Assembly (NCBI GenBank): GCA_029945375.1
Contig: CM057064.1
Span: 1,302,001-1,366,000 of the forward strand
Length of the DNA stretch: 64,000 nt
Direction of reading: 5' to 3'
DNA from: Agaricus subrufescens
Taxonomy: Eukaryota; Basidiomycota; Agaricomycetes; Agaricales; Agaricaceae
The notes beneath the pieces were generated by a model. The model saw nothing but the letters and a program-made list of their open reading frames with translations. It was not told the DNA's origin and searched no databases. The translations under genes and the position numbers were made by a program. Positions 28,311 to 39,432 of the stretch are shown here, piece by piece (within the stretch, counting starts at the first letter, position 1; the number at the start of each line of letters is the position of its first letter).

Positions 28311-28680
28311 GTGGTAGCTCCTTGTTATGGTCAAGGACATCACTACATATAATCATATGACTGGACTTCCAAGAACAAAATCTTCAGGAAGTAAGGTTGA
28401 CAATCACCAAATGTATCTTGTAAGTTATTGCTATGATTACACCTATCTCTTCTGCTTATCTACTATTACAGAGTCAAAAAAAATCTTACGAAAAAGTATG
28501 ATAGCAATTGGTCGATCAACAAGAGAAGTCATCGATATATAATACATTTACAACAAACAGTATTTGGAAGCCCTTTGTCTTGTTACAGCCTTCAAATTAC
28601 AGTCCTCAAATTCCCTTGTGCGATTCAATCGCCGCTTTCTCGCCCCCATCTCCCTCTTCCAGGTATCCTTCACGAATTCA
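28311..28680. other. Convergent 3' region
   Basis: 3' flanks of the small basic protein (+) and the membrane protein (-). The minus frame is also open from 28548, but the membrane protein's own stop is at 28681-28683. Confidence 0.5.
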
Positions 28681-30375
28681 TCATCTGTAAGCAATTTCTT
28701 TCGCCCTAATTGTTTCTGGATAGGCAATATCAAAGGCTGCTCGCACATGTTCATCCTCTCGTATAAATGGGCTGGGTAGATCCAAACTCTGGTCTCCACT
28801 ATACTGACTAGGTACGGAGAATGAGTAGGAAGAGTGTGTATCGGACGCTGTGGAATCTGCAGGCACATCTGGAGGCTCCCGCCAGTACCTTGTGGGATAG
28901 CCCCTTCCTTCGGGCACCCCACAGACTGCTACCGAACGCGAATTCTCGGATGGGTATGCCGGCAATACCGCGGCGTGCCTCCTCGTAGCTTGCTTGCACA
29001 TCTGTGGCCTTGACAAGGTAGCCGCCATGTTCAACATTCCTTCTATATCCGACACTAACAGAGAGTTGATTGAAGGACGACGATACGTGGGTGTATCTCT
29101 CACACCTGTGAAGCCAAGGGCGGAATGATAGTCAACATTATCCTAAAGCCGACGCGCTCATTCGGGTAACCACTCACCCCAGCTATCATCATACAACCAA
29201 GACGAGGTCGAGGTGGGCCTATCGTCAACCTTTATCTTCTCTGCGTTCCTAACATAAGACGGGTCCAAGCTGCTACCTTCCTTTGAATCGTTATCGATAG
29301 CCCTCTCAGTACTAGAGAACTTCTCAAAAGTATCTGTTCCTAGTGAATCACTGTCTGACGATGGCCTAATGTTTCCAAAACTGCTTCGAGAGGCAAAGCC
29401 ACCAATTATCCCTTGCCGCCTGTGCTTTCGGTCACGCCAAATAAAAATCACCAGCAAAATGATGATGATCAGCGTCACTGCAGCCCCTACAGAAATCCCA
29501 ATCGTCAGCGACCTGGAAAGTATTTAACTTTCTGCAAGCTTCTATAATATAAGACGTACTGTGGAATTCGTATCTGCTCTGAATTAGTACTGGGCAATCC
29601 GACAGGCTGAGCCGCTTTGCTTGTTACGGGCGGCTCTGGAAGACAATCATTACGGCTTGTCGAACCTCCGGACACTAGAAACCATTCATTGAATTGGAAA
29701 AAGAGGATTACGACAACTGAACAACTTCCTACCGGTCATTAGATTAGTCGTCTCACGGTGATCCAGCCCGTCGTCGAATAAAAACAGAACTTGAAACCCA
29801 AATTTCATGTTCACCAAGTATCTTGCCGTCCCATTGTGGTCATCAGATGTTCGTGGCATGGTAAAAGAATCACCATTCGGCATGAGAACACGCAAGATAG
29901 GTGCAGCGTCAGTATCGTATGCGACAGCAACATCTTCGCATTGAGATGGTGCAGAAATGAGATTAAAGTGTCCCCCGCCCAAGCTCAGCGATGGAGGTGA
30001 ATTCTCGAGGCAGGTTTTGTTACCGGTGGGAGATGGCATTACTGTTATCACTTCCGATAGCGCAGCGAGAGGTCGTCCTGCTTCGTCATTTAAAGAGGCG
30101 ATCAGGTGCTCCCCTGCTTGGAGGGGAAGAGATGCAAGTTTGATCACCGTTGAATTCAGCGCGACGCTTCGAATACTGAAGACCATAGGTGTTGATTCGA
30201 AAGGAAATATAGTGAGTACCATTAGAGGAATGGCCTCCTCGGTACCGGGGGAAAATCTGATCGACACCGGTTCGCATTGAAGGACTTCATTTATCGTAAA
30301 GTTCAGCCGTCGCTGTTCCTGAGCGGAAATCATCCTGCCAAAGAGTGGAAGAACAAAGAAAAACAATGGAAGCAT
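28681..30375 (-). CDS. Single-pass type I membrane protein, function unknown
   Basis: The signal peptide is MLPLFFFVLPLFGRMISAQ. The lumenal part begins RRLNFTINEVLQCEPVSIRF, an arrangement common in basidiomycete surface proteins with Ig-like folds, and has several N-glycosylation sites. After introns near 29686-29740 and 29510-29560 comes one transmembrane helix, SVGAAVTLIIIILLVIFIW, followed by the basic stop-transfer stretch RDRKHRRQG. The cytoplasmic tail is long and Ser/Thr/Asp-rich, with GTDTFEKFSSTERAIDND, SSWLYDDSWG and YRRPSINSLLVSDIEGML, and stops at 28681. A sensor or cell-wall stress role would fit the topology but is only inference. Its promoter side has been split from the next gene by the mobile element at 30712. 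Confidence 0.75.
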
Positions 30376-30702
30376 AAGGGACTGAATGGGGAAGGCGACG
30401 CAGACCGAGCTGTACGTAGTAATTTATTAAGTCAGGCCGTCTAGGCCAACAGTTACAATCTGCGAGAGAGTACAATGTGGGAGGGAAGAATGGCAAGTGG
30501 GAAGGTGATTTCATTGCGTTTTATTCCAATCCCGCGACGGTATGCGGATGTCCAAGTTGACAATCGGGTTCCGCGCCCCTGGTTACGCACCGCTCTGCGG
30601 ACGGATATTTAGAACTGAAACGAGCTGTCCGCCCTTTTTGGACCGCATCTTTTTTGAAGATAACGGTGACGCAGATTGTACTGAACCAGATTGATGGGTG
30701 GG

Positions 30703-30711
30703 GGATCGGGC
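30703..30711 (+). repeat. Left target-site duplication GGATCGGGC
   Basis: Direct copy of 36791-36799, directly outside the left terminal inverted repeat. Confidence 0.8.
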
Positions 30712-30820
30712 CAGGCTCCTTCCCATCCCCTCTGCTGAGCCGCTCGAGGTCACGTGGGTTCCCACAAACTTTGTTTGCGAGCGTCAGCGAGGGGCTGGCG
30801 ACATACGGGTCGGCAATCAC
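30712..30820 (+). repeat. Left terminal inverted repeat of the helicase/DUF6589 element
   Basis: Starts CAGGCTCCTTCCCATCCC, contains CACGTG near 30751, then the conserved 33-bp block at 30777-30809 (with GAGGGGCTGGCGACATACGG inside) and ends TCGGCAATCAC. It pairs with 36673-36790 in reverse orientation. The middle part between outer and inner blocks is diverged. Confidence 0.85.
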
Positions 30821-30930
30821 CGAGGCTCACAGCCACCCTCTTATGTGCCGAACTTGCTCAGACACAAAATGTCGTTTTTGGTAGTAGACTAATTAATCTA
30901 TTTATACATACGTCACACATATCTACTCTC

Positions 30931-33683
30931 ATGTCTGCATCCCTGGCCCTGCAACTCGAAGAACTCACCTCGCCGTGGACATCTGAGCGCATCAGAGACT
31001 TAGTCCAATCAAAATTTCATAAGCGGGCATGTTGGTATCAAATAGAAGCCGCTAGAGCCTTCTATTCCGGCCACGATGTGATCGGTTGCGCTCCTACTGG
31101 TGCCGGCAAAACACTGTCGTTTTGGATTCCTTTGCTCATGGCCAATGAGGATGGGATTTCCAAAATCCTCTTTGTGATCAGTCCTCTCAACGTACTTGCT
31201 AAGGATCAGGCCAAGGAGCTGAAGAAGGCCGGCATTTCGGCCATTGCTGTTGCTGCCGAAAATGCAACAGTAAATACATTCAAGGTACATATCTCATTTT
31301 GTAGCTCAAATCTCCGCTCACTATGGCCAGAATATTGCCTCTGGAAAGTATCAGGTTGTTATCACCAACCCGGAAATCATGGTGACGAATGACCGGCTCA
31401 AAAAACTGTGGACTACATCAACATTCACTCAACGTATCCTTGGTTTTGTTTTCGACGAGGCCCACTGTATAACTCAGTGGGGGAAGTTCAGAAAAGCATA
31501 TCTCGCTGTTGGAATTATCAGATATTTGATATCTGATCCTGTACCATTTTACCTCGCTTCGGCAACTCTTCCCCCACCACTACTCGCCGAAACACGAAAG
31601 CTCCTTCATATGAACCGTGCACACACTGTCGATCTATTATGCAGTAATGAGCGGCCAGATATAGCGCTCATGGTGCGTCAAATGGCCTACCCTGGATCTT
31701 CCTATCGCGACCTCGAGTTTCTTGTGCCATACAACTGGCAAGACGGCATGTTACAACCACGGAAGTTCATAGTTTTCTTTGATAATATCAAAGAATGCGA
31801 AGGAGCCAAAGATTTTTTCGACGGACGATTACTTCAAGAGCATCATGACAAGATCATGTATTTTCATTCAACAATGAGCTCACAGTATCGTGATAAGATG
31901 CTTGACGCATTTCGAAGAGGGGACCTTTGGGGACTTCTCTGCACTGATGCGTTTGGTTTGGTAAGTTGTACATATCTAAATAATTGAATTGTTTACTTAC
32001 AAAGAAAAATCAAGGGAATGGATGTTGGCGACATCGAGGTGGTTGTCCAATACAAAGCTACATGCGAATTCTCGACGCTGTGGCAGCGGTTTGGTCGTGC
32101 GGCGCGGCGTGAAGGCGTACAGGGAGTCGGAGTGTTGCTTGTGGAGAAAAAAGATGTGACGGCTAGCAGGAGGACAAAAAAGGCATTCGCATCGACGGGC
32201 AAACGATCAAGAGACGACTCACAGGGGGGAAGAAAAAAAAGGCAACGACGAACATATGAGATGGCGGCATCAGTCATTGTCAAAGAAGAGGAGAAGCCCG
32301 GGAATGTCGCAACTGCGGACCCTATCACAGACCCTGCCAAGGAATGGACGTGTGAACGAAGGAAGAGATATTTAAAGCCGGAAATAGCACCAAACGATCC
32401 GACTAACACAAAAAAAGGGAAAAACCCGGGTGTAATCCCTGGGTCTGCAATCGACGACTACATTAATCTCCCCCCCTTTATCCCATGTCGTCGTCTAGTC
32501 TCTCAGTTATATTTTGCAAACGATACCAGAGGTAAGTACTATTCTTTGTTTCCGGCTGTTCGATTGCTTATACTTTTAATAGTAATTGATGGGCATCTCC
32601 AGTGTGACCCTGTAACGAACGGCGGCTGCCAGCGTTGCAGACCCCGCACTTGCACCATGTGTTGCGACAAATGCAACCCAGGCTATTTTGTGGACTTCTT
32701 TGTCTGCCCAACAAAACGACCATCTGCGCCCCGACGTTCAAATATCAATCAAGACTATATTCGGCTGCCTCAGCACAAGACGTTTGAGCAGGCATTATTT
32801 GACTGGCGTGGTACTCAAGCACTCCAACAATTAGGGGAGGATGTTATTTCAGACTTAGGGCCGGAACTCCTCATGTCCGGAGAGGTTATGTCCCGCATAG
32901 TTGATTGTTGGACTTTTGGGAAGATAGCTAACCTTTCTGACTTGCGTAGGGAAACAAGCTGGGCAGACGAATGGATAGACTTGTGTGGTCAATCGCTGAT
33001 TGACCTTGTCATCACTCATTCCAACTTCGTAGCTCAAGAGGCTGCTAACGATCTCACTTCCGCCACCATGACCTCGGAACCACTGATCCTCCTATCGGGA
33101 ACTTCGACGGATACTGTCACTAGCAATACCAATATGGTATCGTCAACATCGTCGACTCTACCTGCCTCAGCACTGCCTCAAATATGTTCCGAAACTGTAC
33201 ACCTTCCATCATCAACGCCACTGTCCCCTCCCCCCTCCACACCATTAATGCTGGCCCCTTTAGTCCCGCAAAAGCGTGTGCTAAGATGCAAGTTGTGTCA
33301 AAGAACGGGCCATAATCGTATGTATCATTTTCACATCCCTCTTAATAGAGAACTCAACAAGACACGAACATGTAGAAAGAACATGCCCACTTCGTGATAC
33401 ATCACATATATCGAGAGAGGTAAAAATTGAACTAATTGATCACATAGAACAAGAAAATCTCCATCGCATGACCCTGACTCCCGTTGCCACGACTTCGCTC
33501 CCCACAGCCTCCACTCCAACTGCTTCAGTGGCTCGACCTCCACTCCGCTCCCGTGGACAACAACAAGAAAAATACATATTCGAAAGTTATGACTGGCTGA
33601 GCTATGATCGACTTTCTCAAGTTGCAAATTTGCAGGCAACTCAATCATCAACGAATAATGTTCCATCATCGAAGATATCTTGA
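30931..33683 (+). CDS. RecQ-like DEAH helicase of the mobile element
   Basis: SF2 helicase, about 823 residues, exons 30931-31284, 31331-31960, 32015-32531, 32583-33317 and 33448-33683. All motor motifs are intact: Walker A APTGAGKT (residues 54-61), ITNPE, DEAHCITQWG (about 160), LASATLP, YFHSTMSSQYRDKMLDAFRR, TDAFGLGMDVGDI (across intron 2) and motif VI LWQRFGRAAR. After a basic linker (KKRQRRTYE) comes a Cys-rich zinc-binding cluster in exon 4, CQRCRPRTCTMCCDKC, and near the end CKLCQRTGHN. No Rep/HUH domain is seen, so it is not a Helitron protein. The C-terminal 43 bp of coding sequence overlap the DUF6589 gene on the other strand. Likely role: unwinding during transposition of the element it lies in (inferred). 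Confidence 0.88.
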
Positions 33684-36631
33684 TCATCCTCGAGGTCCGG
33701 TTCTTCTCTGGTGTCTTCTCTCATCCTGTCGTCAATTTCGCTCTCTCTCTCGGCTAGGCTGCTTGTGCTCGAGTTGTGCTGATTCTCTATTTGCGCTCTC
33801 ATGCTCTCTTGCTTCGCTGCTTTCAAGACTTGTGCCCTCCTGGTTTCCTCAACATTAGCTGTCAGCTTGCTCATTCCAATTTCCATCGTGTTCGGTATTT
33901 TGTATCCTGCATCCCGCCCTGCAATAAAACTGTTTACCCGATGCTCTATCATATAGTTGGCTAGCCTCGTGAACGTATGCTTCATTTTGGGCGGTGAGTG
34001 ATGAGTTGTTTTGTGAGATAAACAAAACATCGATTCGAATTGAGATCGAACGTCTTTATAAACTTCAATCAGCGGGGAGGCTTCGAGCATTCGATGTACA
34101 GTATGATTCGAACCCGATCCGCCAAATATTCTTTTGATATATAAATTATTGTGCTCGATAACCCAATCAATTGCGCGGAAGTGATCGGGTTTACCGGTGG
34201 GATTGACAAGAGAGTTATATCGAATTGCACGACTGTCATGAAGGTGAGTGTCAAACTTACTAATGAATGAATGATGCAACATACGCTAATGATTTTGGAT
34301 ATAGGATATACATGTTTTCTAGGTATTGACGGAGTTCTCTGGCGTATTTTACCTTTCCGCACCCCATAAAGAAGTACATCCAGGTAGGTAAGCATCGATC
34401 AAGTCGCCCAATGTCGCCATGGTTCATAGCGTAAGTCGTTTCTTCATATAGAAGAAAATCCTTGCTTAGAGTCCTGGTCAGCTCAAATACTTTATCTCGT
34501 TCACTGTCATCCTTCTGAGCCTCGCAGAGCAGGCTTGCAGGTGCGACATAATTTTTGACAAGTGTCTCTGCGATCTGACATATGTCCTCCCAACTAGGTT
34601 CCGAGTTGGCCCATTCACTGAGGGATGAAAACCCATATCGACGTTGCACCTCTTCACGCCATCCTTCAAGACGAAGTACTATGCCTACGTGTTGGATCAC
34701 TTCGTGCATTTGACGGAAACCAGGGTTTGCCTGAATTTTGCGCGTTTCCATTGGTCGAAGTTTGGCAACATAATTGATTAGTGCTGCAGGCACCTTTTCC
34801 GCATCTGGTCCGCTATTAATATGTCGCCTCCAAATAGCGTCAGCGCAAGCCATACGAACGTGGAACCATCCAGGACAATAAATGACTGGTTGGAATCGTT
34901 GAAATGATGTCACGTCCACACAACGAGATGCTTGAAGACTCCGTATGTTTCTTCCTGTTCCTAGGTCACCAAAAACTAGGATATTGTGATTGCCAATTTC
35001 AACAGGGATTTTCTTTTTCTTTGTTGATGCGGAGCCTACTGGCTCTGGTTCCCGAAATTCCATATCTGATCCAGAATTTGTACCCTCCTCCACTTCCTCT
35101 CCAACATTCGCTTGTTGGAAGAACTCTTGCATTACGGTTGCGTTTTTAGCGGGAGTATCAGGCCCTGTTTCTGAAGCACGAAGTGGAACTTGCGTTGTTT
35201 TTATGACAGGTATGCACTCAATCTCTTCAGGACGCTTGAGCTGCTTGTTGAATTGTGCGAAGGAGGGTGGACCGTGTTGAATCAAATCATCGAGGAACTT
35301 CCATCGATTGAAACGATCACGATAGGTGAGATTGTTCTCGTCTCGTTTGTCTGACGGTAGAGCTGACAGGAGTTCTTTTGTGCTTGCTGGAGGAGGTGGA
35401 TTAAGCGTAAGTTCACGGAGAGTATCAGAGAAAGCTAGGTCCTCCTTTGTAACGCCGTGATTCAATGGAAACATAGATGCTGTAGTCAGATGTACGAGGG
35501 TGTCCGACATAGAATGCTCCTCAGTAGGTCTAGAGTGAGGGAGATCGACATCCAGGTTATCATAAGCGTATGAAGTTAGAAGCGTTGCACCGAGATCCCG
35601 CATTTGAGTAGTTGCCTCAGCAGACAAATGCCTCATTGCCCGATCTATTGTTTTGACGGCGACTGACACTCCAATATGTGCCAGAAATTGCCGAACTTGC
35701 TCCGCGACATTGCAGGACTGCAGAAAGACACCAACGAGTGCCTGCAGCATGTTGGCTCGTTGGTTTGTTGCTTGCATCATAATGCTGATGCAAGTAATCT
35801 TTTTCTATAAGCTGTTATGAATAAAAATTTCTTGAACGACGGACAAATACTCACAACTTTTATCAGTGTATTCCACCGATTTTCCAGTTGGTCTTCAACA
35901 TCCTCTGGCTCATCTTCATCTTGACCAATAAACCAATTTAGTTCTTCAACGTTTTTCTTTCGCTTTGATGCTGGTTTTTTCCCATCCTTATTGTTTAACC
36001 GTTGTTTCTCCCTAATCTCCCGTTCAATTCTTCGCCGTTCAGCCAATTTCGGATCAGCTTGTAACAACTCCCCTACAAGCTCCCATAAATCTGGTGCATG
36101 TTGAATGATACCCTCCTCAATCCGTTTGATAGAACACTCTTGCATGCGTTCTGCGGTCATTGACGTGGCAGTAAAATGGAAGCCATGTTGGACTTTTGTG
36201 AGTTCGTGGACTTGAGATTTCAAATTTTCCAAATATGCTTCTCGCATCCAGATGTTCACAGTGGACTGTGTTTGTGGATGTACAGATAGGTGGTGAAGCA
36301 GGGATGGCAACGTGTATGTAAAGCTGGAGGTGTACAATGGGTTCACCGCTCCTGGTTCGCTCAAGATACGTTGGACAAAGCTTTCCAGGGGGATGTCGTT
36401 ACACTGGAGTAGGTTCACTGCATGTTGAAATGCAGATTCTTTTGCACTAGGGGAATACATGGGTAGGGAAAGAAAGAGTAGTATTGCTCTACTAATATTA
36501 CAACACGTATGCGAAGAGACTGTGCTTCTCGGTGCGTCGCTGGTAGGCAAGGCAGCCATTGAGTTTGCTTGACTGCCTTCTCTGCCTCGATGCTCGAAAT
36601 AGCTCAGTGTTACGGCTGTCACGCCCGCCAT
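33641..36631 (-). CDS. DUF6589 protein, candidate transposase of the mobile element
   Basis: The ATG at 36631 lies 41 bp inside the right TIR. Exon 1 (to about 35854) encodes a helical N-terminal region with a basic stretch (NNKDGKKPASKRKKN). Exon 2 begins KKITCISIMMQATNQRAN and carries the family core: SYAYDNLDVDLPHSRPTEEH, LVHLTTASMFPLNHG, ILVFGDLGTGRNIRSLQASR and WFHVRMACADAIWRRHI. A last exon has NPTGKPDHFRAIDWVIEHNN, RMLEASPLIEVYKDVRSQFE and a Gln/Ser/Glu-rich tail ending DIFDDGTLFVDD. These motifs match the Agaricomycete DUF6589 family (named from memory; function undescribed as far as I know). Conserved acidic residues (FGDLGT, CADAIW, DWVIEHN) could form an RNase H-like DDE site, which is inference. 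No stop or frameshift was noticed. Confidence 0.85.
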
Positions 36632-36672
36632 TTATATTCAAGATGTATTATGCAAGCTGTGGGAAAAGATCA

Positions 36673-36790
36673 GTGATGCCGATTTCCCGTATGTCGCCAG
36701 CCCCTCACTGACGTTCGCTGACCCCTTTGGGTCAAAAGTATCGAAGATCACGTGCGAAATGAGTCAGTGAGAGGGATGGGTAGGAGCCTG
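36673..36790 (-). repeat. Right terminal inverted repeat of the helicase/DUF6589 element
   Basis: Reverse complement of 30712-30820 with gaps. The outer end reads GGGTAGGAGCCTG on the plus strand. The inner 33-bp block at 36686-36718 differs from the left copy at two positions. CACGTG lies near 36749, as in the left TIR. Confidence 0.85.
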
Positions 36791-36799
36791 GGATCGGGC
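36791..36799 (+). repeat. Right target-site duplication GGATCGGGC
   Basis: Direct copy of 30703-30711, directly outside the right terminal inverted repeat. Confidence 0.8.
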
Positions 36800-36867
36800 C
36801 ATCAGATCTGTGCTACTGTCATTAGAACAGTTTGATTCCACGTGACCAAATATCCTGTCTCTTCACC

Positions 36868-38699
36868 ATGATCCGGACGTTTGTTGCGGCTGGAAGGACA
36901 GCTGGAAATGCCCTTCACAGGCGCTGTTTCTCCACTACGAGGCTGGCTAGAAACAACCTGCCGACGACAAACTCACCTATCGTCAATAGACTCAACTTCT
37001 TCAACTCGGTAACCGGATCTTCCACCCAGATACCGACATACCGCGTCCTCGATGGTGTTGGTCAACCCATCGAGGGTGCTGAAATGCCGGAGGTCCGTTT
37101 CTCTTCTGGTTCCTTATATTTACTGAAGCTCAGTATATGACTTACAGATTGACAAAGCGTTCGCCATTCGTTTGTACGAGAAAATGCTACTGCTTCCCGC
37201 AATGGACAATGTTCTTTATAACATCCAACGACAGGGGAAAATCTCGTTCTATGTCAGTTTAATTGATGTTTCTGAGTGACTTGTCTAACGTTTGTGCTTT
37301 AGATGACCTCTGTATGTGTCTCTTTCCACCAAAACATGTTCCGGATGCCTACACCTTCTATAGCACGGAGAGGAGGCTACGATAATCGGGTCAGCTGCTT
37401 CATTAGCTCAAGATGACGAGTGAGTCTCCCAACCACATCCTGTTAATCTTCTTGTTAACCTTCATCAGGGTTCTAGGTGAGACACGCAATCTCGATGTTG
37501 GAAAAGATTCTCAACGGCATAGGTCAATATCGCGAAATGGGTGTCCTCCTCTGGCGCGGATTCACACTCGACCAAGCCATGGGCCAATGCTTTGGAAATG
37601 GGAACGATTCGTCTGGCAAAGGTCGTCAAATGCCTGTCGTAAGTTTTCTTCCCCTATGTTGTTGGGCCCCGGCGGCAACTAACAAATATGCTTCGGATCG
37701 GAACTAGCATTTCGGATCACCAGAACATCACTTCCACACCATCTCTTCACCCCTTTCCACACAGATACCTCAGGCTGCTGGTGTTGGGTACGCGCTTAAA
37801 CGCGATCCACAACGTCGGTCGAAGAATATAGCAGCATGCTTCTTCGGCGAAGGCGCGGCCTCTGAAGGAGGTACATAAGATATCATTGAGATCTTTTGTC
37901 ATCAACTAAAATTTCGTTTCAGATTTCCATGCTGGATTCATGTTGGCATCCACTGTACCCTCTCCCACATTATATATCTGCCGCAACAATGGGTTTGCCA
38001 TAAGCACACCTTCCACTGAACAATACTATGGTGATGGTATCGCGGCCCGTGGACCTGGATACGGTATAGATTCGATACGCGTGGATGGAAATGATATCTT
38101 TGCCGTAATGAATGCTGTGACCGAAGCTAGGAAGCGATGCCTTGAACAAGGTCGGGCTGTACTAGTCGAAGCGATGACCTATCGGTAAGTCTCCAACTCT
38201 TCTCTCGTTCCACCAACAAGACAATTAAAATCCAATTCCCCGTGATTAGTGTAGGTCACCACTCAACTTCAGACGACTCCTTTGCATACCGTGCTCGTTC
38301 CGAAGTCGAAGATCGTAAACGTATCGACAACCCTATCACCCGATTCCGCCTGTTTTTGGAATCTCAAGGATGGTGGGATAACGAAGCGGAAGCAGAACTG
38401 AAGGCACGCATTCGTGCAGATGTGATGACAGCTTTCAAACGTGCTGAAACTATGAAACGTTGTGAACTTGGTGAACTCTTCACCGACGTCTACGGTGGAC
38501 AAGAGCCCTGGAACATCGTAAGTATCTCAAACTGGTCATTTGATTGATTGATGTTAATGCGTGTGTTTTGTTAAAATAGAAAGAACAACGAGAGGAACTC
38601 GGTCAGTTACTCAAAAAATACGGACAAGTTTGGGAACCGTGGCGAACCGAGCTGGCTAAATTCAAGAATAATGGTAGAGATCTGGTCGAAGGTCGTTAG
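36868..38699 (+). CDS. BCKDHA: Branched-chain 2-oxoacid dehydrogenase E1 alpha subunit (mitochondrial)
   Basis: Thiamine-diphosphate enzyme subunit for Val/Leu/Ile breakdown in mitochondria. Exons: 36868-37092, 37148 to the FY|GTCAGT donor, 37303-37311 (9 nt), 37364-37419, 37469-37476 (8 nt), 37523-37638, 37708-37870, 37923-38184, 38250-38517 and 38580-38699. The N-terminus is a presequence ([29 protein letters not shown]). Family motifs: QGKISFYMTSHGEEA across the 9-nt exon, [18 protein letters not shown] across the 8-nt exon, [27 protein letters not shown] (ThDP-binding region), [11 protein letters not shown], and [13 protein letters not shown], the phosphorylation-loop region. Length and ends fit the family. 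An in-frame ATG-like extension upstream is not needed. The mobile element ends 69 bp before the start codon. Confidence 0.93.
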
Positions 38700-39432
38700 T
38701 ATCATTCACATCTTAGAAAAGGATGTATCACCTGGTCATACAAGCGCAACTAAATGTTCTTGCCCATGACATATCATACCGGACCGTTTAAACCCATTCA
38801 GTAGATAGCAGTCTATTCGTTTTTGAAATACCTGAGAAGGGAACTCCCCCCTCCCCAAGAATAAATCTTGTCTGGTTATCTCGAGTCATCGACCGACAGC
38901 ATCTTCCACATGACTTCTCACAATCATGACCAACAATCATGAATCCGTCAACAGACCATCAAGTGAAGAAAGAGATCTGTAATAGTTATAATAGAAACCT
39001 CCTTGGCTTTCTTACTAGGGATGTGTTTGAGTCTATTGTTAGGATCAAGTATTTAGTTCTCAAAGATGTACAGAACAGTATGTCGTCCACCTGCACCGAC
39101 AAAAAAAATTCTATAGAAACTTTCTGTCGGACATTTCTTAGTACAACAATCGTTAAGCGGCATGAAATTCCTGTTCAAAACCGGTTCTAGATACGGAGTT
39201 ATAGGTACTCAAACAACCGTAAGAGACAAGGCGAGACATAACATATACAACCTGACATAATCCAAAAACTCAAATACAAAGATAAAACAATAAAGAACCG
39301 GAGAAGAGAAGATAACCCCAAAAGCCATTCTCGCCTCTGGATCTCCTGAACACAACTTTCCAGGTATATCTACCTTGGATGAAGGTACGTTTGATACGGA
39401 AATACCGTTTCTGCATAAGGATATATAGTGTT
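38700..39432. other. Convergent intergenic region
   Basis: 3' flanks of BCKDHA (+) and the ZIP transporter (-). Short open frames only; no gene seen. Confidence 0.5.

Larger units (their letters stand above)
30712..36790. mobile_element. Two-gene DNA transposon (RecQ-like helicase + DUF6589) with TIRs and target-site duplication
   Basis: The 6.08 kb unit is bounded by inverted repeats: left 30712-30820 and right 36673-36790. The outer ends match over CAGGCTCCT-CCCATCCC. An inner 33-bp block, 30777-30809 against 36686-36718 reversed, matches at 31 of 33 positions. Immediately outside, GGATCGGGC occurs at 30703-30711 and 36791-36799, a 9-bp direct repeat; the shared string extends to 12 bp, so the exact split of repeat and TIR is ambiguous (7, 9 or 11 bp). 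Inside are only two genes, convergent and overlapping by 43 bp: an intact helicase and a DUF6589 protein. Long TIRs plus a roughly 9-bp duplication recall Mutator-type architecture, but no MULE transposase is recognised. I know of no named transposon family with this pair. Confidence 0.85.

Noticed and set aside
30931..33683. Helicase gene as part of a Helitron
   Set aside because: The motifs are RecQ/DEAH type, not Pif1. No Rep/HUH domain is present, and the element has long TIRs and a target-site duplication, which Helitrons lack.
30931..33683. Telomere-linked RecQ helicase marking a subtelomere
   Set aside because: No telomeric repeats are present, and housekeeping genes such as BCKDHA and V-ATPase flank it.
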